This document shows positions 23,401 through 38,400 of a stretch of 64,000 bases of DNA, in pieces (the stretch's first letter is position 1; the number at the start of each line of letters is the position of its first letter). The stretch comes from Tubulanus polymorphus (taxonomy: Eukaryota; Nemertea; Palaeonemertea; Tubulaniformes; Tubulanidae). The position numbers and the translations under genes were made by a program. The DNA is taken from the NCBI RefSeq assembly GCF_964204645.1, contig NC_134030.1, forward strand, positions 21,891,210 to 21,955,209. Reading direction: 5' to 3'. Below the pieces are notes generated by a model. It saw only the letters and a program-made list of their open reading frames with translations, did not search any database and was not told the origin of the DNA.

Positions 23401-26400
23401 GCCGCCATAGGTTTTCTTAGCCTCCAGGAGAAGCTACTATGTAACATCGTTCTCTTCACAAATCCATTTTATAATGTTTAGCATCATTCAACTTTCAATC
23501 AATTTTCTAGACACAATACGCGCATTATTCAGACCAGAATTTAGGTGCACGAGACGCATTAAAAATCTAAAGCCAGAATATGCATAACGTTTATTTATTT
23601 TCGTCTGACATCGATCACTTTCAGATCTGAATCAGTGCGGTCTAAATAAACCGTCATTTTTATATCTATTGCACAATGCAGCATTAATCAAATTATATAA
23701 TGGCTAATCAGTAGCGAATGAATTACTCGTAGATGCACTGTCTTGGGTACAGGCTCGATACAAGTCACTGCGGGGTCACAAATCAACGTTGATAGGTTAA
23801 GATTACTTGCCGACGTAGGTTCTCCATTTTTCTCGTTGGGAAGTATCGTTAAGTTGTTGGGTGACGATAGTAATAAATTATCACATATGCCCACCGGGTA
23901 TCGGTAATGAAAACTTGCGTCCGGTTCCTTGTCCCAGTTACCATTTATTGCGAACTAGAAGAAATTCTGTGAATTCTGGAATTCCGTGATTCCGAAATAG
24001 TACCGGTTTAAACTCCGGTCAAGTTACGCAGTATCATTGGTTCAATTGTCTCATGGCATTAGTATCCATGACTATCTTTAGTGGGTGGCTCCATGAATAT
24101 CCAAATCACACTGTTTCTTTATTGGGTTGATTTGTCAGGTGAACGTGCATCGTGTAAATAAACAGTATTTCTGTTTTCTAATTTACAGTACCGTGTTTGG
24201 GTCCGAAATATAAAGATGTGATTGAATTGTTGCGTTGGACAAGTGAAACCTGGTATGAAAAAGGTAAGATTCTCTCACATGATTTACTGCACATATTCTC
24301 AGATATCGGTTTGATAATTTTAGGTGTTGTTTTCTCTTTGTAGATCATGAGAATTGGGTGAAAACACGTGACCAACTGCAGCCAGGTATTTATAGAAGTA
24401 TTAACCCTTTATTGCAGGAACACGTTGAAAATCTTTCATGAATACAGTTCATACGTAAAATGCGGCAATAGAGGATTCCCATTGAAAATAAACTATACGC
24501 GAGAAACGTTTTTAGATGTCGTCTTTTTTCATGTTTATCTGTAGCTAATATTTGTGTTGTTTGTTTAACAGTTAAAACTGGAGACTTTGAGACAATTGAC
24601 AGTTTCAGTCCAGGTATATTAGATATTTATTGTGATTTCATTTCAATCAAACAATATAAACTCAGATAATTCATCGACAAATCAACTACTTGCTCGTAAC
24701 GTCGATGAATTCATTTAAAAAAATCAATTTATCGTAAATTTTTCTTTCTAGAAATTGTTAGAATAATTGTCGATGTTTACGGAACTGAGAATGATTGGGA
24801 GATAACGAGAGATACGGATAAACAAGGTAAGAGGAGTGATGACTCAGTTGCCAGGGTAAGTGTCAAACCGGCTGAATGGTTTGTTGCAACCCGGGGCCGG
24901 GTTTATAGACTGGTATTAACTTTAAACCCGGGGTTAGTTTAATTAATTTTCAATTAAGTTAGCCCCGGGTTAAAGATAATACCAGTCTATAAAACCGGGT
25001 CCTGCATACAATACTGTACCGGAATATAACACTTCCCCGGGCCTCCTATCTTCATCCAGCAGTAATTCAAACTGTTTGATGCTCAGTTTATTTGACTATT
25101 GAATAAATGCTTTCTATATTTCATTTCAGCAAAAGCTATCAGAGAATTCCTGTTTGGACAATTATCAAGTGATCCAAGTAAGTTATTGTTTACCTATAGT
25201 TAAAGTGTTAGTTAAAGTTATGTACATGCACATGAGTGTTATGTGAACATGCACATGTGAGTTCAGTTGACATGTGCACATGTGAGTTATATTTACATGT
25301 TCATGTTATTATTACGTATACATATGAGTAATACATGCATGTACATGTGAACATGTGCATGTGAGTTTACCTGCGATGTGTTTTAATTTTAAGTAGAGTT
25401 TGGTCAGTTTTCATACATTTCCAGGTTTGTTAGATTTGGTGAAAGAAATTCTAAGTAAGTTCACGAAATGACTCAATATTTCCTCTTCAACTCGAATCAT
25501 CGATTCAAATGTGTTTATAATTATCTATTGACAGGAAAATACGCGAGAATAAACAATTTAAAAATGAAACTATCAAATGAGATCGGTAAGAGTTGATTGA
25601 ATACAGTTATTGATTTATGAGTTTATTGATTATTATTCTACTGTCAACTCATTTTGTAAATGTATTACAGATACATTACTGAACAAGAAGAGGTCAATGG
25701 ATGGCGCTGATGCAGTTTATAATAGAGATGAAGGTACCGTTATTATTGACTGTTCAAATGAAATATTCAGCTTTGCTGATAGAAATGTGGCGAATTCTAT
25801 TCAACATGGCCGCATGGCAGCCTTTTGGCAATAATCTATATATCTGATAGAAGCGACCAGTTGACAATTTGTAATAATTCAGTGTGTTATTTCGTGAAAT
25901 GGAAAGTTAATCTAATGCCATTTTTGCCTCAATTCGTACCGTTTTTGCCAAATTGGATGCATCAAAATTTGAGATGAAAATTTCATCTTAAAGATATCAG
26001 ACTAAAGCTTCAGATATACTGAAGTTACAACAAAATAATCAGATTTACACAATCCAGACCAAAAAAAAACTAATTGAGAAATAAGATGTGATACAAACTA
26101 TGGGTAATGATACAACATGAAACAAAATTTCAAATCTATTTTTTCCGTGTTTCAGATGAAGTTCATGTTAGTTTTATGACGCAATTGAATGAAGAGAAAA
26201 GACCCCTGACAAACAAAAAGAAACAGTTCACCAGAGATGGTCAGTAAAACTATGAATTCTATCTCTGAGTTCAATTTTCACATGTAGTTGACTACACGGG
26301 TTACCAAGGAGTCTTAAAAAGTGTTTAAAGAACTTACTGACAATAATGGCTAACTTTTTGGAAAAAGGTCTTCCGCATTTTTCAAGTTTTATACAGATGT

Positions 26401-29400
26401 CTGTTAGTAATAAGATAAAATCCCACTATTTACAGATTAAAAGAATTTAAAAACAAGAATTTATTTATTAAATCTAAAATATTTAAAAGACACGACGTTT
26501 CGATCTCACCCTAGAGATCATCGTCAGGTGTGTGAAATAGACTTAAAACAGGGGTATATATACAGAGGGGGACAGGTTAATTGAGTAAATTGGTGAGTGA
26601 GTAAATAATTAGTGTTTGGCAAGGCATGAAGTAATATACTTAGAAAGAAGGGAATTATGCGGAGAAAAGCCATTATTTAAATTGGTACTAATATCTGAGT
26701 GACGAGTAATTAGGGCAGACTCAACTATGTGGCGTTTAGTGTAATTGCTGGAAGTATAAATAATTTCGGCTTTATCAAAATTAAAACGATGACCAGTGTT
26801 CCAAACGTGATTGGCTACGCCACTTGCCGGTTTTTGATTTATTATATCCTTTTTGTGTTCCGAAATTCGAGTTTTTAAATCACGACCAGTTTCTCCAAAG
26901 TAAATTTTATCACAGCCAAAACAAGGAATTTTGTAAACTCCGCAGTCCAAAGGTTTAGATGGAGAAACTGGTCGTGATTTAAAAACTCGAATTTCGGAAG
27001 TAATGATTAGTCATGTAGTGACCGTGGTTCAGTGATTCATTGTGTCACCAATATTTAGGATTTATCTGTATTTATCGATTTTCAAAATAAAACGAGCGAC
27101 AAAAGAGCAACTGCTCTGCGTGAATCACATTCAGCTTTTTTGTCAGTTTCAAATCCCCAGTAAACGGTTATAATGAATTTCTATATTTTCAGTTGCTTCA
27201 GCAGTTGAATCTATTGTTGATTTGTTTGCTAAAATGTCCGGTAGGTTCCATAATTCATTTCAGTAAAAATACTGTGAAGTTTGTTGTGGAATCATTGAAT
27301 AATTGATTGTGTTTATTTTTACTGTAGATGCTGAATTATGTGAACGGGGAATATCCAACATAAAACGTAGGTTTTAATTCTCATTTTATCCTCAACTCTT
27401 TATAAATACATGTGCTCTATAATCTACCGTACATGTGCATTTTCTCTGTACGTGTACATGTCAGTTCTATATACACATACATGTTAGTTCTCTGTACATG
27501 TACAATACTGAAGTATTTGTAAATTCTGTGGTAAATACTTTTTCGTTATATTTCAGCAACTGTTGAAATTGCTGGTAAGTTATGATATTCACTATGATGT
27601 TTAAACTGGTGCTGAGTCTGTTCAATTATAACTGAAATATCGCTGTATCTTTTTATAGAAATGTTTGTAAAAGAAACACTTCAAACAGAAGTTAAACAAC
27701 AGAATGGTGAGTGTTTAGTTAATCTAGGAATCTATCAGGGGGGGGGGGTTACAACTATAAACTGATTACAAATTAAACATATTTTCTCTAATTACAGAAA
27801 ACCTCGTCACACAAATAGAAAACCAGAAAGTAACTGATAGAACAAAGATAGGTTTGTTACACGATAAACTGATTATCATAATTTATCCATAAATTATTCA
27901 GATGTTGTCAATATTAAACTATTTACCGGTACTAAAAAAGTGTAGATACAAATTTATCCTGCAACAGTGAATAATAGAAACTATCTTTATGGTTGGTATT
28001 ACAGAAATGGGAGTGGCCGACCTGAACCGTTCTGTGAGCAAAGATATCTGTGGTAAGACTGAAAATGTTATTCTTTTCTTATTTTTTACGTTTATTACAA
28101 ATCGTTTCGTTAATGAGAAATCCGAAGTACAATAAAACCAGCTGGACCCGTACCGGTGATGTGGAACAATTGGTAACTTTGTCGAAATTCATCTGCTCTG
28201 TGGGAAATTTAAGGTTTTATAAAACCCGGTTAATCCAGATGTATTTTGGTGAAATTCTAGTTTGAACTGATCTGGTCAATATTCATAATCATCCGGAAAT
28301 ACGGAGCGAACATTTGGAACCGATAAAATTCATCCGCTTTGAGTGAAACTCGAACTTTTATGAAATCCAGATGTACTTGGATGAAATTCTAGTTTGAACT
28401 GATCTGGTCAATATTTATGTTATTCTATTCATGTATTCATTTGTAGAATCAGTTTTATTGGCGTCAAGTTTGCAGAAATTAGAAGAGAACAAAAATTCGA
28501 CAGAACTAGATAAAAGTAAGTGTAAACTTTCTTTGTCCCTCGAAAAACTAAATTCACAGAGTATTTGATGACCATGAATTGAAGATGAAATTTATTGATG
28601 TCAGCAGCAGATCGTCCTAGGCATCTGTTTTGATTCAGAGCCAAGTTTTAAGTGGTGTTAAACTAAGAATGTATCTAAGAGACAGTTTGTATCGATGTGA
28701 ATAATCTTTTGACTATGTTTTTCATCAGTTGTTAACAGTTGTTAGAAAGTAACGCAGTATCATTGTTTCAAGTGTCTGCTTAAAATCAATCATAGCTTGA
28801 ACAAACCAGGTTTCGACTGTCATGCATATTAGATTCCAATCGGTTGGCTCCGAGAAAATCCAAATTACATCATCATTAGAGGATGGCTCCGGGTGGACGT
28901 GACATCCACTCTAAAATGTCCAATTACTGGGAAATTAGTTTCTGTTTTGTTAATTTAGTTGTTCATCTGTTTTCAGGTATTTATGAAATAAGTCGAGATG
29001 TTTTAGGTAAGAACTAAATATAGCGATATACCAAGCAATAAATCGAGAAATAATATCGAGGTCTTGGGTCGAAAGATACGGAAACGTCCTAGGGACATAA
29101 TTAATTTTTTAATATTTTTTCTGATTGAAAAATCATAAAATTAAGTAGAAATTCGATTCTTTATTAAATGTTATATTTTTTCGATCGGTCAAAAAGGAAA
29201 AAATAAATATTCCGTGAAAAAATGTCGGAATTAAATCAACGCTGGTCGAAATAACATTTAATAAAAAATCGATTTTTTATTTAATTTTATAATTTTTCAA
29301 TCAGCAAAAAAATAGGAAAATTTATTATGTCCCCAGGACGCTTCCGTAGAAAGCAAGACGCTCTAAAAGAAATTATCAGTTGACAAATTGTAAATGATAT

Positions 29401-32400
29401 TTTCTAGTTGTTTTTCGTGATTTTCTGTTTAAACAAAAACTTGTTGCATTGAATTTATTTTAAATGTTTGAGTAGATGAAAAAGGAAGCCTCGATGTTGC
29501 TGGATGCAGATGTTGTGATGTAATCATAAATGATTTCTTTTTTCAGAAATTAAATTGAAAATCGCAGTTTTCAAATCTATCAAAGGTAAGAGGTTTATGT
29601 ATGGAATATACATCAGAATCAGCAGGGTTTATTCCATCATATTCCAAGATTCAACCTGAGCTCAATCATTTTCCAAGAACTCAATTGTAGAATTTTACGC
29701 TGAACGAGCTGAAAGATTTCAGAAAGAACTCGAAGAGAAACTGAAACAAGAGGAAAATGAAGAGAGAAAAAATGAGGAGGAATTGAACAGAATGATTCAC
29801 AGTTCAGTTGGTCAGGCGTTTAAATATATCACTGATATAAATGAAAGTAAATATCCATTTTGTATCTCAAATTATACACACATGTGGCAAAGTACATACA
29901 CATAAAATGATTATGTTTACACATGTTACATGCACATGTGCACAAACACGTAACATGTACATGTGCATTATATTCGAAATGTTCTACGCACAATGTATTT
30001 TTACATGTTTCATGTAGAGTCGAATGATAAAACATGTTTATTGATGTAACAGTGATTTTCATCGCGATTTGTGTGAGAAGGACTGAATTATGGCGGATGG
30101 GATAAATCACTCACTGGTTTTCCCGAGCCTTAGAGTTCACTGGTACCAGAATTCAGCCGTTCCAAAGAACTCTAAAAGACACTGGGGAAGAATTTATCAG
30201 AACTTTAAACTGATAGTAAAAGAGTTTATTTTACGAACGTCGTCTTCTCTCTAAGAGCATGCATGCATAGGACATTTTACAGAATGGCGCCCGAAACCGA
30301 CATAAACCCACTCAGCCCCTGCTCACATTTCATGTGAATGTACGTACATGTCACATGTGAACATGTTACATGTGAACATGTAATGAATTAATGTACTTGT
30401 AACATGTTCATGTAAATTAATGCACATGTAACATGTTGGTTCTCTGATAAATTTCAGAAAATCTTATGGATAATAAAGTTGTAGGATATGGAGGTTTGTA
30501 TATAATTCACATGTTTCAATCACAAACCAGTTTTTATCATGAATAATCTGTTTGATTTTCTCTATTTATATTTCAGCAAGTCCAGAAGAGATAAGTGAGT
30601 TCTGATTTATATTTATAAATATTCTCAGTACAGTAGACTGCGCGCTTGCCTTTATTTCATGTTGTAATTTGTCATATTTACAAGTTTATAAGTTACTTGT
30701 GATGTCAGTGATTTTCTATATTGATAGATTCTAAACTACATGAATTAGCCGATAAAGAGTTTGAAGATAGGAAAGGTACTGTACACATTACAAAGTTATA
30801 CATTTTTAGCCTACTTCGGGCTAAAGTCCCAGCGGGCTATTGCGTTCACTTATCGTCCGTCGTCCGTAGACGGAATCCAGTTATTTTGGGAAGTTTTGAA
30901 GACGCTTCTTTGAATTGTTTTGATATTGGATTTATACATGTATCTACCCTAGACACATCTTCGGCCCAAAAACTGGCCCTGTTAGTCAAGATGGTCGAAT
31001 GGCGGCCATTTCTGCGTTTCTCGCCGTTTTGAAGTTCTAAAGGCAAATTTAGGTTCTATCTCAACTATTTATAATCTGTTTGTAAACGGCCATAAAAGCT
31101 TCGTGTTTCGTCTGCAATTCACTGCAAATAGTTATATTTTACTACGTATGCCAATCTATATGTTTTAGACTGATGTACACTCGTTTGATCCACTCAATCG
31201 TAACAGTTCCTCAGCTTCACTTCGTCATTATCATTTATTAACTTCGCCATATCACATCATATACTTACATTGTGCCTCGAAACACTAAGAACTGAAATAA
31301 TGGAAATGTATGCACAGCCAAAATACTGAAGTGCGGCCATTTTTGCTTTCTGCTGCTTTGCGTAAATCCCTTAATTGCGTGGAGTGGGGCCAATACGTCC
31401 AGTAGACCAATAGAACTAGTCCACTGGACCAGTACCAATACAGCTTCTCCTAAATGCGTAACACTGTGATCTTTTTGTGCCCAACAAATTAACTTTGCCC
31501 TGAATTCCGAAACTGTAGCTTCCGATTGGTTGTCATTTATCACTGAAATTCGTGTTGGGTACTGCGTGATGTGTTTACTTTGAAAAGGGATCTTAAACAT
31601 ATCAGACCGGGTTTTCCGATAAGTTGATGTTGAATCGAATAATGAAATTTTCTGATTGTTGAGCATTTCAAATCACTTCCCAACCGGGTGTGGTGTCCCT
31701 GGAACCCTAGTTTTATGTTTTAAATCTTATTGATGTTTATTATCAATGTTTATTACAGTCGGTTACTTCAATACTTTAAAGACACCTGAAGAAATATTGC
31801 CTCTAACACTGAATATACCGACACAACTCCGCACCGGTAAGTGACTACCCTGAAACTGTATGTTTGTTATTCAGATTGTAATAATTGTAATAAATTGTGA
31901 TAATTTTGTTTGGAATTCAACACTAGACTCTGCCTTAAATGAGTTGAGAATCAGGCAAATCCGTTTATCATTATTTCCAAAACTTTTATTCTCTTCGAAT
32001 TTCATTTAATTTTTGTAGAGTTGGATTCAGCTGGCCGGGATCCAGTTATTCTGTCGGATCGAGCAGGTATTGTATAAGTCTGTTAATCTAACCTGTTCAA
32101 TGCCACTGATCTCTTATAACGCCTACTTTTTTCCCAGTGAACAAATCCCGTAAATCTGACTTAAATTCAAAGGAAATACCATTCTTCATAACGCCATTTC
32201 ATCAGTGGCATAAGGAAGGACTTTTACTGTGAAAACTAAATTTTCAGCTTCCTAGGAGCACCAGCCTGAAATATTCTGCAACTGATCTTTGTCCCCGTTT
32301 AGATGATTAACTCTTCTAAGTTCTTGTTAAAAATCCTTAAACTGCGGTATTCGTTAGGAATACCAGAAAATGCTCTTCTATCATATGCCGGATGTTTAGG

Positions 32401-35400
32401 AACAGACCCTGAACACGATGTTCTAATCCCCTGCTTTACTGGTCTTTTAAATGTCCAGCGGAACTGAATGTCTTTAAACAACAAAAGTTTAGAATTGAAA
32501 CCGCACTCAATGAATGTTGTGTCTATGTTTTTTTGTTTTATATGAATTTCAGTGGAATATTTCAAGGATGAATTCATTATTGCAATACAATCTGATGAAT
32601 CATTGAAAACTGCTACTCAAACTGCTTTAGATAACAGTAAGTTACATCTACAGTAAACTACATTTACATCTACAGTAAACTACATTTACATCTACAGTAA
32701 ACTAGATTTACATCTACAGTAAACTACATTTACATCTACAGTAAACTACATTTACATCTACAGTAAACTACATTTACATCTACAGTAAACTACATTTACA
32801 TCTACAGTAAACTACATTTACATCTACAGTAAACTACATTTACATCTACACTAAACTACATTTACATCTACAGTAAACTACATATAATACATCTATACAT
32901 CAACAATTATATATTTATTCACTAAAATTGTCGTTTCTTGAAATGTTTTTCCTTTTTTTAGACTCAAGCAGAACCATTTATTTGCTGAAGAGAGAAAACT
33001 GGAAAGGTAAATTGTTTGATGAAATGTGTGTACAATGTATATTTTCTAAAATCAAAAAATAAATATTTTAAGAACCGCAAATTACTTGTTTATTTTAATC
33101 ACTTCTATGAATTCATATAAACTGCTGATTTTACTGTGTAAAATAATAATTCAACGATTTTCTTCTATTTTCAGTTGTTGATAGAATTTATAATGATGTG
33201 AAATCCAGAATACAATCAATTTCTACAGGTTTGTATTTCAAACGATACGCTATCAATCCTTGTATTAAAATGTAACCGTATTCTCCCCCGGGCAAGCGCC
33301 CTTTTTGTGACCCACATCATATCATGTCAATGTATCATATATCATGTATCATATATCAGCCGGTATGTACATCTGTATAACGGTTTATTCCCATTTCGCC
33401 GCTTATTTATTCCAATTTGGCCTTTTTCCCAATTTCACCCCTTTCCTATTTTGCCCCTTTCCTATTTCGTCCCTTTGTTCACATTTTCGCCTCTTTTTGT
33501 ACATTTTCGATGAAGTTTAGTTTAATTTTCGGAGGGGCTGAAAAAAATGGTAAGGGTGAAATTTGAAAGGAGCGAAATGGAAAGGGGCTAAATGGGAAAG
33601 GGGTCTACTAGGAAGGGCAGACATCTTGTATATCAACACGCACGTCGCATGCACGCACGTCGCACGCACGCACGCAAACGTCCTTAATCATATTACGTTT
33701 ATGTCATTTATGCTTGTAAAATGTAATTTCGAAGTTGATTAACTTCATTTTATTTTTCATCACGGATTGATTCGTTGCTGAATTTACGTTCTATTTCTAT
33801 TTGTGATTTCAGAGGAATTAAATGAACGAGGAATCGTAGCTTATAGAAGTGAGTAAAATGCGTGTTTGAATTATTCGTCAATTCAACAGTGTTGAGTTAC
33901 CCTAAACTCCTTAAACATCAGCAGAAATGAATACTCGTGTAAAAAATAAATCTATAAAAGTAATTTTTGAAAGATGATAAAAGCGTTTAGTCGCAATGAT
34001 ATTCTACAAATGAATAAGATTTAAAGAAATTCAGATTTAAGATGAAAAGACTATAGTTATATAGATAAAGTAAACTGTATTAATTAACCTGTATATATAT
34101 ATATATGTTTTCTGTTTTTCAGTAAAAGATGAAATAGCGAGTAAGTACTGATATCAACTTACACATTAGAGTGAATGATAGCGATTCTCATATAGCTCCT
34201 AACTCCAGTAAACAGTTCAGGGTAACTTGAAATGCTGCTCGAAATGCTGTCTTAAAAAGGAAACATTTCAGAGGCTTCCCAAATTCATCAATGGATAAAA
34301 TTGCCCGTGGAGGCTTCAGGGGTGGATCGAGCCTAGGTTTCTGTGAGTACCGCTCAACTATGGAAGGGTAAGCCTACCTTTATCATAACCCAATTACGGT
34401 ACTCCCTCAGAAAATCGTGAAGTTTTGTAGGAAATATTCATAAAAGAAATAAGAAGTTGACCATTTTCCATTATTCGAATTAACCATTTCTATTACTACT
34501 ACCAGAATACTAGCTGGGAATATAACATACATGTCTGTACAAGTCAATCCCTGATCAAATTCAAATCAACTCATCGATAATAACTCGCTTGCCAGGGGTA
34601 ATTTCTTCCTGTTAAAACGAGATTTCCACGAGGAACTTGAAAAATAGAAGGGTTGTTCTACAAACTGTAGGCTGGATCCACCCCTGGGCGGCTTGTTCCA
34701 CAATTTGGGGCACTACATGTACTATTACTCTTCATGGTTCGTAGTATTTGACTCGCAGTGGCTTTCGACTTAAATGAATAAATCTGTGAAGATGGAAAAA
34801 CTTTCCTGATTGATCTTCGATATCGCGGTTTATTTATAAATCAGTACAATCAATATTCAATCTCTTGTTTATCGACTTGATTTGTAGATGTGAAAGTAGA
34901 ACATGTTTCACTCCCCCTGCAGTAATCTATTGTGTTTATTCTGTTACAGTGAATCACATCAAACCAATTATTGCAAACAGAATTCCAATATATAAAGGTG
35001 AATACATTGTGTTGACTGTTAAGTGTTTTAGTAAACTAGCAAAGAACCGGCCGTCCTGAACGGGTTTTATCGTCCTTGAGTTTGAGTTGATTATTTTGCT
35101 TCTTGTGTGGAATACACAGTTATTTCGCGTAAGGTCGACTGTATTTTGTAGGAGGATATTGTGACGCTATAGCAACATAAATAGTTTACATCAGTTGACA
35201 TTACGATAGTTTCTAAATTAATCTTTGCTCCTCATTAGTTACATTTTAACATTTATAATTACAGGCACACTAGTGACTGTTTTAGAAGAGAAATGTAAAA
35301 AGGCTTCCAGTTGGATATTCAAGAACTGGGTTTATGATATATCTACTGCGAGTAAGTTCACAGTGAAATCAGTTTGTGATTTATAATAGAATTCTATTGT

Positions 35401-38400
35401 GTAAAAACTTGTCTATTGTTTATTACATATAGTGTCTGTACTCAGTGAATTTACAAGTAGAACTTTAAAGACAAACACAGGTTATTGGAAACAAGTCAAA
35501 GAATGTTTCGGTAAATAATAAATTCTTGTTCACCGAACGTTTTATTAAATGATCTGATTTTTATGTTTTGAATAATAATTGTTTGTTCTGTTTGAATAGG
35601 AGATGAAATTAACAGTGAAACAAATACAACTAAACTGAAAAAAATAGGTGAATATTTTTAAAAATTCAGACAAAATTATAGCGTTGAATTCATTAAAGAT
35701 GAAATTCATCAATTTAATCGGATCTTCGGAGGCATCTGTTTTGATTCAGGTCCATGTTTTAAGTGTGAAACTTAAAGTGTTTGATAGCTGCCACTCTTTG
35801 GTCACGTTTTGTACCGATGTGAAAATGTCTTTATTTATTTGTTTATAGTTGATGAATGTTTGAGTGAATGCAGTAAAACAATGAATGATAAATGGATTAC
35901 TGGTGAGTACCCCTCATGAGTGAGTACCTTTTTCGCTAACGCCACGCAACACAATTTTCATCGCAAATCCTCCCGTAAATATTATTCACTAAAATCCGCG
36001 CAAATATTTTCCTCACAAATTGCTCAATTTTTCCCTCAAATCTGCGTGCACAACTAAGAGGCACCCCTTAACTCTCATTTACCACGCAAATAATACTTTC
36101 TTGGCTTTTGAAAGTTAAATAACGTAAATAATTGATATTTTTCAAGGTGCGGTCTGATGGACCAGTACCTTACCAAATTTTTCTGGGGCTCAACTTGGAT
36201 TCATTGTTAATTATATTTAAGACCCTTTTCACCGATATATCAGCCCTATGCTGGCCGGCATCCATCGTTATATCACGTATACGGAATTATTTTTTCAAGA
36301 AAAGACTTTTAAGAATGAATTAAATATTAGTTTATTCTCGATACCAAAATCATTAAATCGATGATAAGTTAAGAACGGTACAGCGTCCATTCCCCATAAT
36401 GAATAATGAATATTGGAATGTTATGTTAATTTAAATATAATAAATATTCTTTTGATAATAATCAAGTACAAATTGTTTTCAATGAGGGCACCTCAAGAAT
36501 CCAGATATGGTGACGGTGAATAAGATATCGACGCAAATATCAATTTGCAATTAGTTTTTACTATGAATACCTTTTATGATTGGACTGGTTCCCGTTGCGT
36601 GAAAAATTGAAAAAATCACATCTTGCGATGAGTTTATCTCAAACTGATTTTCATCGCAAATCGTCTCGCAACGCAAATCATCCACGCAAACTTGCGTAAA
36701 GTTAGTGAATAATGTCCCCGGTACCTGAATTGTGTGAAGACATTTAAATGATGTGATTCATTGATGAAGTTGAAACCAGCAGTATACTAAACCAGGTTGA
36801 ATGACTAGTTTTCTGTGAGCTTGAATTTCATGTATTGATATTTTTAGACGATTTCAAGATCCGCAACATGATTGTAGAGACAGGTAAATATTAGTAGAAT
36901 AGTCAGAACTGATGACGTGGAGAAATATAGTAAGTTTATATAAAACCCACTATATACAAAGTCTTTAGAAGATTAAAAATGCGAAATTTATCTATCAAAA
37001 ATTAAAATCAAAGGACTCAACTTTTCGAATTTTCACTAGACATCAACTCAGGTCTAACGTTGATCTCTAGCGACAGATCGAAACGTTTTGTCCTTTAATT
37101 TTAATTTTTGGTAGATATCGTATAACTCTGAATTACGAATTTATTTACACTCCAACCATTCCCATGGTGTATGGAGGAAAAAACAGTATTTACATAAATA
37201 CAAAAAAAACCAGAAAATAATAGTATTTTAAAACATGACAAACGTTATTTACAACATACTATTTACACACACTACCGGAGGGATCTATATACATCCAGAC
37301 CTAATTCGATAAATTTAGCCAGATTTTTTGAAATATTAAGGTATCAACAACGTATTTGAATTTAAGTAGTTTTCACGGAATTCGGTTAGTAAGTTAAAGT
37401 AAAAAATAAAATGTAGTTCGTCTAATAAAACGTTTTAGGGGGGGGGGGGCATAATATATCGGTTCTTGGTAAATAAAGATTTGAAAATTCATTCACAGGT
37501 AAAAGATAAGATCCAAATCCAGAATTCAAATAAACGTCATCAAGCTGATTGATATAGTTATCAAATTTAGATATCCTTCTTATATTACCTAGGATTAATG
37601 TATAAGGAGTTATTATTTAGCCTAAAATTGTCCCTGTGTGTGCCGGTCACGGAGTATACGGTGTAATTGTTTTATAGATGATCTAGAGTTTACCATGAAT
37701 TGTTGTGTCCAGATATACGACAAACCACAGTCATCTAAAATCTTCTAAAAAAATAATAGCCAGAGACTCTTAGCAATAATCTTTAAAATACAAATTCAAA
37801 ATATTTTGTAGAGAATTGAACTAGGTTTAGTTTGTTCACACGAAATCGTTTTAACTCAAAGATTAATCATTCTAGGCTTTACAATGTAGGAACAATGCCA
37901 GGGGAATTAAGGTAAAATAGTAAATATAAGTACAAGCTTAGGGTAATATACAACATTAAATCAGCACATTTTTTAAGAAATGTCAAGAAATGGAAACTTA
38001 GGGGTACTAAAATACAACCAAATACAACCAAATACAATAGTTAGTTGCAAATAGAAAGAGATCATTGATAAAATGATTGATGATTAATACATTCAACTTA
38101 AATCAATGTATGTTGATAACTTGTATACAGATTTCCTTCTGTGGCATTTTTACCGGTGGCATTTTTTCCTATGTTTCCTATTTTTTCCTAGAAGTTTCAA
38201 AAGTTTCTAATTGACGTGTCTAAATTCGAAATAGTTTCGCGAAGTTCAGTAAGAAGGGTGCAATCAAAGAGAAAATGTTAATCATCCCTGAAAACATCGC
38301 AAATTGGGCACATTCTTTCATTTCTAGGTAGATGGAGATTAGGTAAATTGTCCCCGGAAAAAATGTTCAATTTATAAGGTCTAACTCACATACATTTCGG

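Noticed and set aside
30721-31032. Open frame continuing past micro-exon 30728-30775 into the intron
   Set aside because: The extension lies in a dispersed repeat also found elsewhere. The GTACTG donor at 30776 keeps phase 1 and the next exon.
34886-34930. Candidate micro-exon after TTTGTAG near 34888
   Set aside because: The interval to the only GT donor is 34 nt, not a multiple of three, which would break the otherwise perfect phase pattern.
36132-36323. Open frame in the B1-specific insertion at 36 kb
   Set aside because: No domain, and the element looks non-autonomous.
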